Shown: positions 1 through 8,901 of the stretch, one piece after another | Position numbering within the stretch: the stretch's first letter is position 1 | Layout of the letters: each line of letters opens with the position of its first letter | Source of the DNA: Bacillus sp. J37 | GTDB lineage: Bacteria; Bacillota; Bacilli; Bacillales; Bacillaceae | Reading direction: 5' to 3' | DNA: 64,000 bases | NCBI RefSeq assembly: GCF_000518865.1 | Contig: NZ_JAEK01000011.1 | Location: 106 to 64,105, forward strand | Notes under the pieces: generated by a model | Told to the model about the DNA's origin: nothing | Database searches by the model: none | Seen by the model: the letters and a program-made list of their open reading frames with translations, nothing else | Translations under genes and position numbers: made by a program

Positions 1-1309
1 TTACCTGATACATATAGTGATTCAGCATCGATAATCGCCGATGCTTTAAGGTATTTTACTGTAGGCGGGCTTCGAGTCGGCAAAGTCCAAGTACTAAACA
101 ATGGAATAGCAAAATATGAACAACTTATCGAATCCCTACAAAAAGCCCAAAAAACCATTGATCTGGAATATTTCATCTATCGGAACGACCAAATTGGTAA
201 TCGCATCACAGAACTGCTGATCGAAAAAGCAGTAAATGGAGTGCGGGTTCGTTTTATTAGAGATGGTTGGGGGAGTAAAAAATTTCCGCGTCAAAAAATT
301 CTTCAGATGGTGGAAGCAGGGATAGAATGTCGGACAATATTTCCTTTAAGCTTTCCCTGGATTTTGTCCAATTGGAATTATCGGGATCATTGTAAGATTG
401 TCACGATTGACAGAAAGGAATCCTTTACTGGCGGTATGAACGTTGGGTATGAATATACAGGATTAAAGCCAGACGTAGGATTTTGGAGGGACACTCATTT
501 GCAAATTATAGGGGAAGCAACAGGCGACTTGCAGACTATCTTCGACGTTCATTGGAATATCGCTGTACCAGAACGGATAAAGTCAAAAACAAAATCTGAG
601 GCAACGACAAAGCCCACTAAAATCCCAAAATATAAATCAAAGGAAATCAATCCAACCGGCAGCATAGATCTTTCAAGATGGTCTGCCGAATTAGGATCTG
701 AGTTATGGCCTATAGAAGGTAAAACAGACAATACCCGAACAAAGACAGGAGAATTGCAAAAAGCATACATCCATACGTTGGAGGGAAACCCTGGAATTCC
801 TACACCAGTTATTCGTCAATCCTACTTTATATTTATAACACAAGCGACCAAAACCATTGATATAACAACGCCCTACTTTATACCAGAAACAGATATTATT
901 ATGGCATTAAAGACAGCTGTGGCTCGTGGTGTACGCGTAAGATTACTTGTTCCTCGCCATATTGATCAAAAAATCGTGGGCTTTGCAAGCCCGTACCTAT
1001 TACGGGGAACTTATAGAAGCTGGAGTCCAGATCTACCAGTACGACAAAGGGATGTTACATGCGAAGCTGATGATCATAGATGAGGAAATTGCAGAAGTAG
1101 GCGCTGCAAACTATGATATGAGAAGTTTTCGCCTGAATTATGAAGTGTGTCAAGTCGTGTACAGTGCTGATGTGGCAAGGGAACTCGTAGAGCAGTTCGA
1201 GAGGGATCTTACTGATTCTGTACCATTAAAAATTGAAGACTTGCTGCAACGATCACTGACAGAGCGTATTGTTGAGCAAGGTGCTCGTCTGCTTTCTCCA
1301 TTATTATAA
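1..1309 (+). pseudogene. cls: Cardiolipin synthase (PLD family), 5'-truncated by window, frameshifted
   Basis: Membrane phospholipid synthase of the phospholipase D family, which joins two phosphatidylglycerols into cardiolipin. The reading frame is open from base 1, so the true start lies upstream. Both HKD catalytic motifs are present: HCKIVTID at 388-411 in frame 1 and HAKLMIID at 1058-1081 in frame 2. The frame changes by +1 around 985-1000, between 'GFAS' in frame 1 and 'TYYGELIEAG' in frame 2, so the two catalytic halves are not in one frame as written. Either the gene is a recent pseudogene or one base is miscalled. It is followed by a hairpin and a DUF421 gene on the same strand. The family call is firm; functionality is doubtful. 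Confidence 0.85.
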
Positions 1310-1372
1310 ATTAATATATCTTAAATCTAGATTTCAAAAATTTTCATTGTATTAAAATATAAAAAAAGGAGT

Positions 1373-1409
1373 AAACCCGTGTTAGAAGAACTTTTAGCAC
1401 GGATTTTTT
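1373..1409 (+). terminator. Intrinsic terminator-like hairpin between cls and the DUF421 gene
   Basis: AAACCCGTG and CACGGATTT pair with one mismatch around a 16-nt loop and are followed by a T run. The hairpin lies just before the ribosome binding site of the next gene, so it may end cls transcription or attenuate read-through. Confidence 0.55.
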
Positions 1410-1427
1410 AACGGGAGGAAAAGCACC

Positions 1428-2111
1428 TTGGAAGAAATTAAAATTGGTTTACTGACGATCAAAGTCATGGTTGGTTTTTTCACTTTATTTTTTATCATTA
1501 TCATAACAGGCAGAACATCTATCTCTCAGTTAACCCCGTTTCACTTAGTTTTTGTGTTAGTACTTGGGGATTTTTTAGGAAATACCATTTATGAAGATAA
1601 GGTAAGGACTTTTCATTTTTTATATGCTATCGGATTGTGGACGCTTCTCATGTTGGGGTTAGAGTTTATGACTCTAAAAAACAAATCAACACGTTCTCTC
1701 TTATTAGGCAATCCTAACATTATCATTCGGGATGGTATCATGGACAGAAAGTTACTTAAAAAAAACAAATTGGATGTAAATCAAGTATTAAGTTTGCTTC
1801 GACAAAATAATGTTTTTTCAGTTCGGGAAGTCAAATATGGTATACTGGAAGCTAATGGGCAAATAAGCACATTATTAAAATCCAAGTATCAAAAACCAGA
1901 AAAGCAAGATCTCAATCTTCAAGAAAGCCCAGTAGACCTCCCAACATCGTTAATTATAGATGGAGAAATTTTATGGGATAACTTACATGAACTCAGCTTT
2001 GATCAACAGTGGTTACATAACAAATTAACTGCCAATGGATATGAAAATGAAAAGCGTATACTCTACGCAGATTGGCGAGAGAGTGAAGGTATACATATAA
2101 GCCCCAAATAA
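1428..2111 (+). CDS. DUF421 (YetF/YdfR-like) membrane protein
   Basis: A 227-residue DUF421 protein. Three hydrophobic segments lie within about residues 8-90, followed by a soluble region with the family pattern 'LLLGNPNIIIRDGIMDRK' and 'LDVNQVLSLLRQNNVFSVREV'. The start is TTG, chosen because GGGAGG lies 9 nt upstream; no closer ATG exists. The biochemical role of DUF421 proteins is unknown, but several are forespore genes or belong to spoVA-type mobile operons. It sits immediately downstream of cls on the same strand, and I recall this pair from transposon-borne spore-resistance gene sets. A tail around residues 160-227 with LIIDGEILWDNL also fits YetF-like proteins. The family is confident; the function is not known. 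Confidence 0.85.
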   Translation: MEEIKIGLLTIKVMVGFFTLFFIIIITGRTSISQLTPFHLVFVLVLGDFLGNTIYEDKVRTFHFLYAIGLWTLLMLGLEFMTLKNKSTRSLLLGNPNIIIRDGIMDRKLLKKNKLDVNQVLSLLRQNNVFSVREVKYGILEANGQISTLLKSKYQKPEKQDLNLQESPVDLPTSLIIDGEILWDNLHELSFDQQWLHNKLTANGYENEKRILYADWRESEGIHISPK

Positions 2112-2417
2112 AATTTGTTCCTTTATAACCTGAATATCTAAAACACGTAACTTCAACGCAAAACCTAAACAATTTTGTAACGTCTATGTCGGATAATGAT
2201 TTAATAAGTTCCAGAAAAGACCCCGATAAACATGAAGATAAAAGCAGAACTTTATCAGCTTTATCTATCCTTTTTTGTAGTACATATGACCTCATTTACT
2301 ACAACAACATCATGATTTGACTAGGATAAATTAAGAATTTCGTTATTCAACAAAAGCGCCCTTTAGTTAAATAACAAAAGCCTTACTTCTTATTGAAGTA
2401 AAGCACCCGTTCGTAAT

Positions 2418-2455
2418 ATAAGGTTAGCCAGATTTTTCTGGTTGACCTTTTTGTT
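2418..2455 (+). terminator. Hairpin plus T-run downstream of the DUF421 gene
   Basis: AAGGTTAGCCAGA and TCTGGTTGACCTT pair and are followed by TTTTG. The hairpin ends about 300 bp after the DUF421 stop. The preceding 2112-2417 stretch shows no gene I can support. Confidence 0.6.
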
Positions 2456-2458
2456 TAT

Positions 2459-2497
2459 GGGGTACCGCCAACATTTTGACATAAAACCCACGCTAAG
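2459..2497 (+). repeat. Tn3-family terminal inverted repeat (tnpA-proximal end)
   Basis: The sequence begins GGGGTACCGCCAACATTT and ends CACGCTAAG, about 38-39 bp. From memory this matches the terminal repeats of TnXO1/Tn5084-type Tn3 elements. It lies 59 bp beyond the tnpA stop codon, where the terminal repeat is expected in this family. I could not find the opposite repeat to the right. Confidence 0.75.
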
Positions 2498-2511
2498 ATA
2501 TTTTTTTCCAC

Positions 2512-2548
2512 AAAAAAACCGATATCTCTTACTCTAAGAGTACCGGTT
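2512..2548 (-). terminator. tnpA transcription terminator
   Basis: On the minus strand, ACCGGTACTCTTA pairs with TAAGAGATATCGGT and is followed by seven T. It lies 8 bp after the tnpA stop codon and just inside the terminal repeat. Confidence 0.7.
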
Positions 2549-2555
2549 TATGATT

Positions 2556-5513
2556 TTATCGATCTAAGGGTCTTAAAGAGGTGAGTCCTGACCTTATTTT
2601 CAAATCAAAAGTGTACTCTCCGAGAAAGTTGATATGTTCCCAGCCTAATGGCGAAATATGTTTTATCATATGATCTTGTAATATCCCTTTTCCACTCAAA
2701 ACTTTTGTTGCTTCGGTTAGATAAACCGTGTTCCAAATAGTAATAGCATTAATGATGATATTTAAGGCACTTGCTCGCTGAAGCTGGTCTTGTAATGCCC
2801 TTTCCCTAAGTTCGCCTCGCTTTCCAAAAAATAAGGCTCGTGCCAAGGCATTCATAGCCTCTCCTTTGTTTAATCCTCGTTGAATTCGACGGCGTATTGC
2901 TTCATTTGAAATATAGTCTAATATGAAGATTGTTTTTTCAATCCTACCCATTTCACGAAGAGCTGTAGCTAAACGATTTTGCCTTGAATAGGAACCCAAC
3001 TTTCCCATAATAAGTGAACCAGAAACTTTTCCCTCCCGAATGGAGTGGGCTAAACGCAGAACATCATCATAGTTTTCTAGAATAACCTTTGTATTAATAC
3101 GACCTCGTAGTAATTTTTCTATTCTTGGAAACTCCCCAGGTTTATCTAATACATATAGTCGAGTGTCAGACAAATCTCGAAGCCGAGGCGCGAAACGAAA
3201 ACCATGGAGATGGCTCAGCCCAAAAACTTGATCGGTATAACCAGCTGTGTCTGTGTAATGTTCTTCAATATTCAATTCAGATTCATGATGCAACAAACCA
3301 TCGATTACATGAACAGCGTCACGAGCATTGGTATTAATGACCTTTGTGTAGTAAGAAGAAAACTGATCACTTGTGAAGCGATAAATCGTTGCTCCTTTCC
3401 CTGAACCGTAATGCGGATTTGATTCTGCATGTAGAGAAGACACGCCAACTTGCACTCTCATCCCATCCGATGAGGATGTACTTCCATCTCCCCAATATTT
3501 AGATAAAGCAAGCTGATGATGAAAATTCACAAGTTTAGCTTGAGCTTTATTCATCGCATCGTCATAAAGACGCCACTGAGAAGCATGAGCCATTTGGTGA
3601 TAAGTGATTCCAGGGGTAGCATCTGCCATTTTTGTTAAGCCAATATTTGTTCCCATCGCCATAAGAGTGGCCATTAAGATTGACTTTTCCTCTCCTTTCG
3701 GAGAACGACCTGAAGAAGCATGAATAAATTGTTCGTCAAAGCCGGTCCAACTTGCGACTTCCATTAGAAGATCCGTTAGTTTTATCCGTGGCAACATGCT
3801 GTATAGAGATGAACTAAACATTTTTGCATCTTCAGGAGTATCCTTTTCAAGGCGGTCAATGCGAAATTTCCCCTTCTCTATACTTACACCCTCTAGTTCA
3901 TCAACGTTATCGGACATGGCTTGTAGTCGTTTTCTTAGAGAATCCATTCTTTCGGTCAAATATTCTTCACCCGAACTGCTTACCGCAAGCCGATTATGAT
4001 GTAAACCAGTTCCTAACCATTCTTCTTTTGGAATTAAATACTCATCAAAATCTTTATGTTGTTTACTTCCACGAACAGATACATCTCCTGACCGAATATG
4101 ATTTCGTAATTCAGTTAATGCAGCCATTTCATAATAATGACGATTGATACTTCCATCATCGTCATATACATGTTTCTGCCATCGGTTAGAGACAAAACCA
4201 AGAGGGGCTCCTTCTGGAACCTTTCGTTTACCTGATTCATTCATATTTTTGATAATATCTAACGCTTCCATCAATGGCTTGGCTGATTGGGTCGATTGAA
4301 ATTCTAGTGATTTAAGTAAGGTAGGCGTATATTTTCGAAGATAAAAAAACCGTTTTTCTAAAAGATCTAAATAATCATAGTCGATAGGACGTGATAATTG
4401 TTTGGCTTCTTCCACTGATGCGATAATTTTTTCCCAGGGCATGACAGTTTCTAATGTAGTAAAGGGATCCAAGCCTTCATCTCTTGCCCTTATTAGTGCA
4501 GCACCGATGTCAGCAAAATGTATGATTTTTTCATTAATTGTTTTACCGTTTTGTCTCTGCATTTCTTCTTGGGCTTTACGGCCCTTTGACTGCAAAATCA
4601 TAATTTGGCGATCGTGGATTTCAATAGCTTGATCAATTAGGTCTTGGCTGAGATTTAAGAGATAAGCCACAAGAATAGCAAATTTTTTAGTCTCATTAAA
4701 TCTTCGGAAGGAATGTGGTTCATAACGGGCACCTAAACGCGACAATTGAATAAGCCGGTTTGGGTGAATATCATTATAATCAATTGATAACTCAAGTTTT
4801 TTTACATATTCTAATCGTTCAATAACTTTTAAGAAAGCATCAGGTGAAGATTGTCCTGGTATTTCTTTTAACCAAGCAAGAGGTGTTTTTCCATTATCTA
4901 GAGTAGACTCCGTCATTAGAATCAATTGTTTCTTTTGCAAGGAGGATAGGGATCGGGATAATATCCTATATATTTTTTGTTCTGCTCGATGACGTGTTTG
5001 CCAAACCAGCCTTTCAATCGTCGACATAGCAGGAAGAATGATTTTTTGATTCTTCATTTCTTCGATTGCCATCTTGATCAAATACATTGAGTTCTCGTTT
5101 TCCATTGCATGAGTTAATAAAGAAGAGGAGATGTTACGATATTCTTTTACTGTGAAATTCTTATAACCATATTCTTTTCGAATTTCATCCATATGTTCAT
5201 GCTTCGTTTGTTCCCGTCCAGCATATGATTGAAATTCCTGAGGATCTACCTTAATTTGATTGGCAATGAACCTTAAAACCGATTTTGGTATTTCTTTAAC
5301 ATCTGATAATGTCCATCCAGGAAAACGAAACAGACAGAGTTGAACGGCAAATCCAAGTCGATTATAGTCTCTTCTTCGACGTTTAATCACTTCTAAATCA
5401 TGTAGGGATAAAGTGTAATAAGTAGCTAATTCCCACTCGCTAATACCAGCAGGAATTGTCATGAAATCTAAGCGTTGTTCAGGTGTAAGTAGTTCTCTTG
5501 CTCTCAAATACAA
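2556..5513 (-). CDS. tnpA: Tn3-family transposase TnpA
   Basis: A 985-residue replicative transposase, the usual length for Tn3 transposases. The N-terminal DNA-binding part begins 'LLTPEQRLDFMTIPAG'. The C-terminal DDE domain shows the landmarks YWGDGSTSSSDGMR (first Asp), HYTDTAGYTDQVFGL (second Asp) and the late 'ALNIIINAITIWNTVYL' segment near the catalytic Glu. The start is TTG, with AGGAGG 7 nt upstream. tnpR lies 22 bp upstream on the same strand, so the two form a tnpR-tnpA operon. No frameshift or internal stop is seen, so the enzyme may be active. Its own terminator and terminal repeat follow directly. Confidence 0.97.
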   Translation of the reverse strand: MYLRARELLTPEQRLDFMTIPAGISEWELATYYTLSLHDLEVIKRRRRDYNRLGFAVQLCLFRFPGWTLSDVKEIPKSVLRFIANQIKVDPQEFQSYAGREQTKHEHMDEIRKEYGYKNFTVKEYRNISSSLLTHAMENENSMYLIKMAIEEMKNQKIILPAMSTIERLVWQTRHRAEQKIYRILSRSLSSLQKKQLILMTESTLDNGKTPLAWLKEIPGQSSPDAFLKVIERLEYVKKLELSIDYNDIHPNRLIQLSRLGARYEPHSFRRFNETKKFAILVAYLLNLSQDLIDQAIEIHDRQIMILQSKGRKAQEEMQRQNGKTINEKIIHFADIGAALIRARDEGLDPFTTLETVMPWEKIIASVEEAKQLSRPIDYDYLDLLEKRFFYLRKYTPTLLKSLEFQSTQSAKPLMEALDIIKNMNESGKRKVPEGAPLGFVSNRWQKHVYDDDGSINRHYYEMAALTELRNHIRSGDVSVRGSKQHKDFDEYLIPKEEWLGTGLHHNRLAVSSSGEEYLTERMDSLRKRLQAMSDNVDELEGVSIEKGKFRIDRLEKDTPEDAKMFSSSLYSMLPRIKLTDLLMEVASWTGFDEQFIHASSGRSPKGEEKSILMATLMAMGTNIGLTKMADATPGITYHQMAHASQWRLYDDAMNKAQAKLVNFHHQLALSKYWGDGSTSSSDGMRVQVGVSSLHAESNPHYGSGKGATIYRFTSDQFSSYYTKVINTNARDAVHVIDGLLHHESELNIEEHYTDTAGYTDQVFGLSHLHGFRFAPRLRDLSDTRLYVLDKPGEFPRIEKLLRGRINTKVILENYDDVLRLAHSIREGKVSGSLIMGKLGSYSRQNRLATALREMGRIEKTIFILDYISNEAIRRRIQRGLNKGEAMNALARALFFGKRGELRERALQDQLQRASALNIIINAITIWNTVYLTEATKVLSGKGILQDHMIKHISPLGWEHINFLGEYTFDLKIRSGLTSLRPLDR

Positions 5514-5535
5514 GATAGTTCCTCCTGTTCAATAT

Positions 5536-6090
5536 CTATATACGTTCTATAGCTCGATACAACACAGATTTACTAACACCAGTCATATCAGATATCTCTT
5601 TTATACTGTACTCCTTAGAAGCATGTAGTTTTAATGCTCGTTCAACTAACATTGGATCCTTAATCGGTCTTCCTCCTTTTCTACCTCTACTTCTTGCAGA
5701 TTGTAAGCCTGCTTTAGTACGTTCACTAATAATATCTCGTTCTAATTCAGCAATACTAGCCATTGTACGAAAGAAAAAACGGCCCATAGCAGTTGATGTA
5801 TCAATGTTGTCTCTTATTGAAATAAAATTCACTTTTCTCTCTTCAAAAGTCTCAGCCAATTCAATCAAGTGCTTGGTAGATCTGGAGATACGATCTAGTT
5901 TATAGACAATCACTGTATCTCCTTCACTAATTGCCTTTAAGAGTTGGTCTAATTCTAAACGCTCTTTTTTTGTTCCGCTCATTTTTTCTTTGTAGATAAC
6001 AGCTGCACCAGCTTTTTGTAGTGCATCCATTTGTAATGCTAAATTTTGATCTTGAGTAGAAACTCGGGCGTATCCAAAGATTTTCCCCAT
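5536..6090 (-). CDS. tnpR: Serine resolvase/invertase TnpR
   Basis: A 184-residue small serine recombinase that resolves the cointegrate formed by Tn3 transposition at a res site. The catalytic serine is S11 in YARVSTQDQN. Other conserved patches are 'VYKLDRISRSTKHL' and 'MASIAELERDIISERTKAGL', followed by a C-terminal helix-turn-helix near 'YSIKEISDMTGVSKSVLYRA'. The ATG start has AGGAGG 8 nt upstream. The gene is complete and sits directly upstream of tnpA. An AT-rich stretch with repeated TTAGGGAA/TTCCCTAA words lies upstream and is the likely res site. Confidence 0.96.
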   Translation of the reverse strand: MGKIFGYARVSTQDQNLALQMDALQKAGAAVIYKEKMSGTKKERLELDQLLKAISEGDTVIVYKLDRISRSTKHLIELAETFEERKVNFISIRDNIDTSTAMGRFFFRTMASIAELERDIISERTKAGLQSARSRGRKGGRPIKDPMLVERALKLHASKEYSIKEISDMTGVSKSVLYRAIERI

Positions 6091-6111
6091 TCTTTTCGCC
6101 TCCTGACTTAA

Positions 6112-6180
6112 TTATTCCCTAATTCGGTTTCGACGTCAATTTTAGGGAAAAAGTTAAAGGGAATAGTTTAGGGAACGCTA
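6112..6180. other. Candidate res recombination site of the Tn3 element
   Basis: Upstream of tnpR, TTCCCTAA (6115) and TTTAGGGAA (6141) form an inverted pair about 34 bp across. Further copies of the AGGGAA word occur at about 6157-6175. Spaced inverted subsites next to tnpR are typical of res sites. The assignment is by position and symmetry only. Confidence 0.5.
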
Positions 6181-6212
6181 AAAGGCTTAAAAATATATAA
6201 ATTTTAAATACA

Positions 6213-6244
6213 CAAAAAAACCCCTAAAACGTTCGTTAAAGGGA
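6213..6244 (-). terminator. Minus-strand terminator-like hairpin upstream of tnpR
   Basis: On the minus strand, CCCTTTAACG and CGTTTTAGGGG pair with two mismatches, followed by seven T. No leftward gene lies immediately to the right, so it is orphaned. It could be a remnant of a gene lost at the right edge of the transposon or part of the res region. Confidence 0.4.
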
Positions 6245-6347
6245 AGTTGATTTAATTGTAACTTCTCATGTTCTTAATTTACACTAATGAATAATAATGC
6301 CTTGGGAGGGGAACATTTAGATTAAAATGCTTAGGGAGGTAATGGCA

Positions 6348-7355
6348 TTGTTAACAAACCATAATATAGAATTAACATCGGCAGAAATTGCGAACCTTTG
6401 GTCGAATTATATGAGTGACACCTTAGCAATCTGCACAATTGGAACCTTCTTGTCCCATGTGGATGATACAGAAATTCGTTCTATTCTTGAATTTGCAATG
6501 CAGCTTTCTCAAGCCCACGTTCAAAAATTACAATCTATTTTCACCGAGGAACAACATCCCATTCCAGACGGATTTTCAGTAAATACAGATGTTAATAAAG
6601 AAGCTCCTCGTTTATTTACGGATGATTTTTACCTTTTTTATCTTCAAAATGTAGGAAAAATGGGTATGGAATTTTACACCATGGGTTTGTCAAATTGTGC
6701 CCGTTTGGATATATGTGAATACTTTACTGAATGTTTAAATGAATCAGCAAGGCTCCTCAATAAGGCTACAGAAATCATGTTAACAAAGGGAACTTTCATT
6801 CGAGCACCATTTATCCCTGTTTCGAAAAAAGTGGAATATGTCCAAAAGCAAAGTTATATAGCTGGATGGTTCGGTCATCGCCGCCCTTTAAACGCGATTG
6901 AAATGTCCCAAATTTATTTTAATCTGACACAAAATCAGTTAGGGCGAACGTTGCTCATGGGATTTAGTCAGGTGGCGAAATCCAAACAAGTCCGTGAGTA
7001 TATGGTAAGGGGGAGAGATATTGCTGACAAGCATGTTGAAATTTTTGGTTCATTATTAAGTAAAGAATTTCTACCTTCAGCTAGTGCATGGGATACAATG
7101 CCGACTGAGTCAACAGTTACGCCATTTTCAGATAAACTGATGATGTTCCATACTGCCACATTAAACGCCATAGGAATTGCCCATTATGGCAGAGCACTCA
7201 GTTTGAGCCCCAGACGTGATTTAGGAGCCAATTACGTTAGACTAACGGCAGAAATTTCACAATTTGCGGAAGACGGAACAAATATTATGATTGAGAACGA
7301 ATGGTTGGAACAACCGCCTCAAGCAACCGACAGAGATCAATTAGCAAGCACATAA
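6348..7355 (+). CDS. DUF3231 family protein
   Basis: A DUF3231 protein of about 335 residues. It seems to be an internal duplication: 'ELTSAEIANLWSNYMSD' followed by a helical bundle occurs in the first half, and a similar bundle recurs around 'LNAIEMSQIYFNLTQNQLGR' in the second. Each half carries an acidic, histidine-containing helix (AHVQKL, KHVEIF). The family is common in spore formers and has no assigned reaction. I prefer the TTG at 6348, because AGGGAGG ends 8 nt upstream; the in-frame ATGs at 6327 and 6342 have poor spacing. It lies just right of the transposition genes and could be a passenger gene or the flanking chromosome. Confidence 0.85.
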   Translation: MLTNHNIELTSAEIANLWSNYMSDTLAICTIGTFLSHVDDTEIRSILEFAMQLSQAHVQKLQSIFTEEQHPIPDGFSVNTDVNKEAPRLFTDDFYLFYLQNVGKMGMEFYTMGLSNCARLDICEYFTECLNESARLLNKATEIMLTKGTFIRAPFIPVSKKVEYVQKQSYIAGWFGHRRPLNAIEMSQIYFNLTQNQLGRTLLMGFSQVAKSKQVREYMVRGRDIADKHVEIFGSLLSKEFLPSASAWDTMPTESTVTPFSDKLMMFHTATLNAIGIAHYGRALSLSPRRDLGANYVRLTAEISQFAEDGTNIMIENEWLEQPPQATDRDQLAST

Positions 7356-7524
7356 GAATTTGGGTTAAGTTGTATATAACAAAACCTCTCCTATGTTCTT
7401 TTACAAACAAGGAATTAAAATTTGCTACATAGCAATTCTTATTCAAAAAGATTAGAAATCGGATTAAACATTGATTACAAATAGAAACATAGTTTTTCAC
7501 AAGTGAATGTAAAGTAGGAAGGAA

Positions 7525-7842
7525 ATGAGAAAAGATGACCGAAATGTTGAAATATTGCTTTGGAATATAGCCCTTCCAGGATTTGGTCAGATCTTAAACG
7601 GTAAATACGTGAAAGGAATATTATTCATTGCTTTGGAGTTACTTATCAACGTTCAAGCGAACTTTAATAAAGCAATTCTTTTGAGTTTTCATGGCGAAAT
7701 AAACCAAGCGATTGAGCAAACTAATTACCAATGGCTGATGTTTTATCCATGTCTTTATATGTTTGCAATGTGGGATGGTTACCGAGATGTCGGGGGAGCC
7801 AAAGCTCTCTATTCATTTCTTCCGTTCGTATTTGCTGCTTGA
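7525..7842 (+). CDS. Small TM2-like membrane protein
   Basis: A 105-residue protein with three or so hydrophobic segments. Its N-terminal part 'ALPGFGQILNGKYVKGIL' resembles the glycine-rich turn of TM2-like or 'PGFGQ' membrane proteins. The middle is soluble and Gln/Asn-rich, followed by 'FYPCLYMFAMWDGYRDVGG'. AGGAAGG precedes the ATG closely. There is no recognised function. It lies between the DUF3231 gene and a cold-shock gene in the accessory region. The coding call rests on the ribosome binding site, coherent hydrophobicity and this family resemblance. Confidence 0.7.
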   Translation: MRKDDRNVEILLWNIALPGFGQILNGKYVKGILFIALELLINVQANFNKAILLSFHGEINQAIEQTNYQWLMFYPCLYMFAMWDGYRDVGGAKALYSFLPFVFAA

Positions 7843-8015
7843 GAGGGTTTTCTTCTTTCCCATTTGCTTTTCCAAAATTTATCTGTTAAGATAAAGAAGA
7901 ATTATTTTTGTTCGGTCTGTAAGGAAAGAATAGTATTTAAACTCTTCGCCTTTGATATCTAATTGAACAACTATAGTAATAATTGTGGAATTGATCCACA
8001 CAGGAGGCAACAATT

Positions 8016-8216
8016 ATGCAACAAGGTACAGTAAAATGGTTTAACGCAGAAAAAGGTTTCGGATTCATCGAAGTTGAAGGTGGAGACGACGTATTCGTAC
8101 ATTTCTCAGCTATCCAAGGCGAAGGATTTAAATCATTAGATGAAGGTCAAAAAGTTACTTTTGACACTGAGCAAGGCCAACGTGGTCTTCAAGCAACTAA
8201 CGTAAACAAAGCATAA
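8016..8216 (+). CDS. Cold-shock protein (CspA/CspB family)
   Basis: A 66-residue single-stranded nucleic-acid-binding beta-barrel. RNP1 (KGFGFIEV) and RNP2 (VFVHFSAI) are both intact, and the N-terminus is [14 protein letters not shown]. It acts as an RNA chaperone that melts mRNA structure at low temperature. It most resembles CspC/CspD of B. subtilis, but paralogues are hard to separate by eye. CAGGAGGC lies 9 nt before the ATG. The upstream 170 bp is gene-free and includes GTGG/CCAC pairing near 7984, consistent with the structured leader usual for csp genes. A strong terminator follows, so it is probably monocistronic. Confidence 0.97.
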   Translation: MQQGTVKWFNAEKGFGFIEVEGGDDVFVHFSAIQGEGFKSLDEGQKVTFDTEQGQRGLQATNVNKA

Positions 8217-8222
8217 TCAACG

Positions 8223-8250
8223 AGGACTCTTATCTAGAGTCCTTTTTTTT
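8223..8250 (+). terminator. csp terminator
   Basis: GGACTCT-TATCT-AGAGTCC is a perfect 7-bp stem followed by eight T, a few bases after the csp stop codon. Confidence 0.9.
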
Positions 8251-8492
8251 GTTTAAAAAAGGGATGAAACAACATAAAACCCCACTCAATAATGAATGGG
8301 GAGAGGCTAAACATGTAAAAGGTACTAAATGGTTAGCTAAAGCATAACACACTATTTCAAGAATACCTAATATTATTAAAAATAATTAAGATTTCATCTT
8401 TAATATGAAATAGCAACTACTATATTTACAATTGATTTCCTATCCCTATTGTATGTTAGTAAACATTATTCCAAATTTACTACAAAAAGTTA

Positions 8493-8521
8493 TTGTTGGA
8501 TTAAACAGGAAATTGTATAAT
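8493..8521 (+). promoter_or_regulatory. Sigma-A promoter of the TM2 gene
   Basis: TTGTTG, 17 bp, then TATAAT. It lies 56 bp upstream of the start codon of the TM2-domain gene. The rest of the gene-free interval 8251-8576 holds a weak CCCCA...TGGGG hairpin near 8281 and nothing else I can support. Confidence 0.7.
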
Positions 8522-8576
8522 AGACTCTGTTATTATAATTATAATAGTATTTTTGTACTAGAACGGAGAGAGAGAA

Positions 8577-8894
8577 ATGAGTCAGAATATCCATTTGAAA
8601 CAAAATTTGGATCAACAACAGCAAGCCATTTTAGCATCAGAATTTGATAAAAGGAAAAAATCTAAAGTCGTGACCTTCTTATTATGGTTTTTTCTAGGAA
8701 CATTTGGAGCACATCGCTTTTATACCGGACAAACTGGTTATGCTGTTGCAATGTTACTATTAGGTTGGGCAACGCTAGGACTTTGGCCATTTATCGATGG
8801 CATTGTTTGTTTAGTCAGCAAAGTTGATCAAATTAATGAAGAAATCGAAAGAGATATTATTGCACAACTTTCAACAATCAGTAAAGCAGGATAA
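8577..8894 (+). CDS. TM2 domain membrane protein
   Basis: A 105-residue protein. About 30 polar residues at the N-terminus are followed by a TM2 domain: KSKVVTFLLWFFLGTFGAHR, then 'FYTGQTGYAVAMLLL' and 'GLWPFIDGIVCL', giving two or three membrane spans joined by the typical G-x-HRFY turn. A short charged C-terminal tail follows. The role of bacterial TM2 proteins is largely unknown. The start is ATG after GGAGAGAGAG. It has its own sigma-A promoter and terminator, so it is a monocistronic unit. Confidence 0.9.
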   Translation: MSQNIHLKQNLDQQQQAILASEFDKRKKSKVVTFLLWFFLGTFGAHRFYTGQTGYAVAMLLLGWATLGLWPFIDGIVCLVSKVDQINEEIERDIIAQLSTISKAG

Positions 8895-8901
8895 GTTTGT
8901 A

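Noticed and set aside
6163-6190. GAACGCTAAAAGG as a possible transposon end
   Set aside because: It resembles the ACGCTAAG end of the left repeat, but in direct rather than inverted orientation and over only 7-8 bases.
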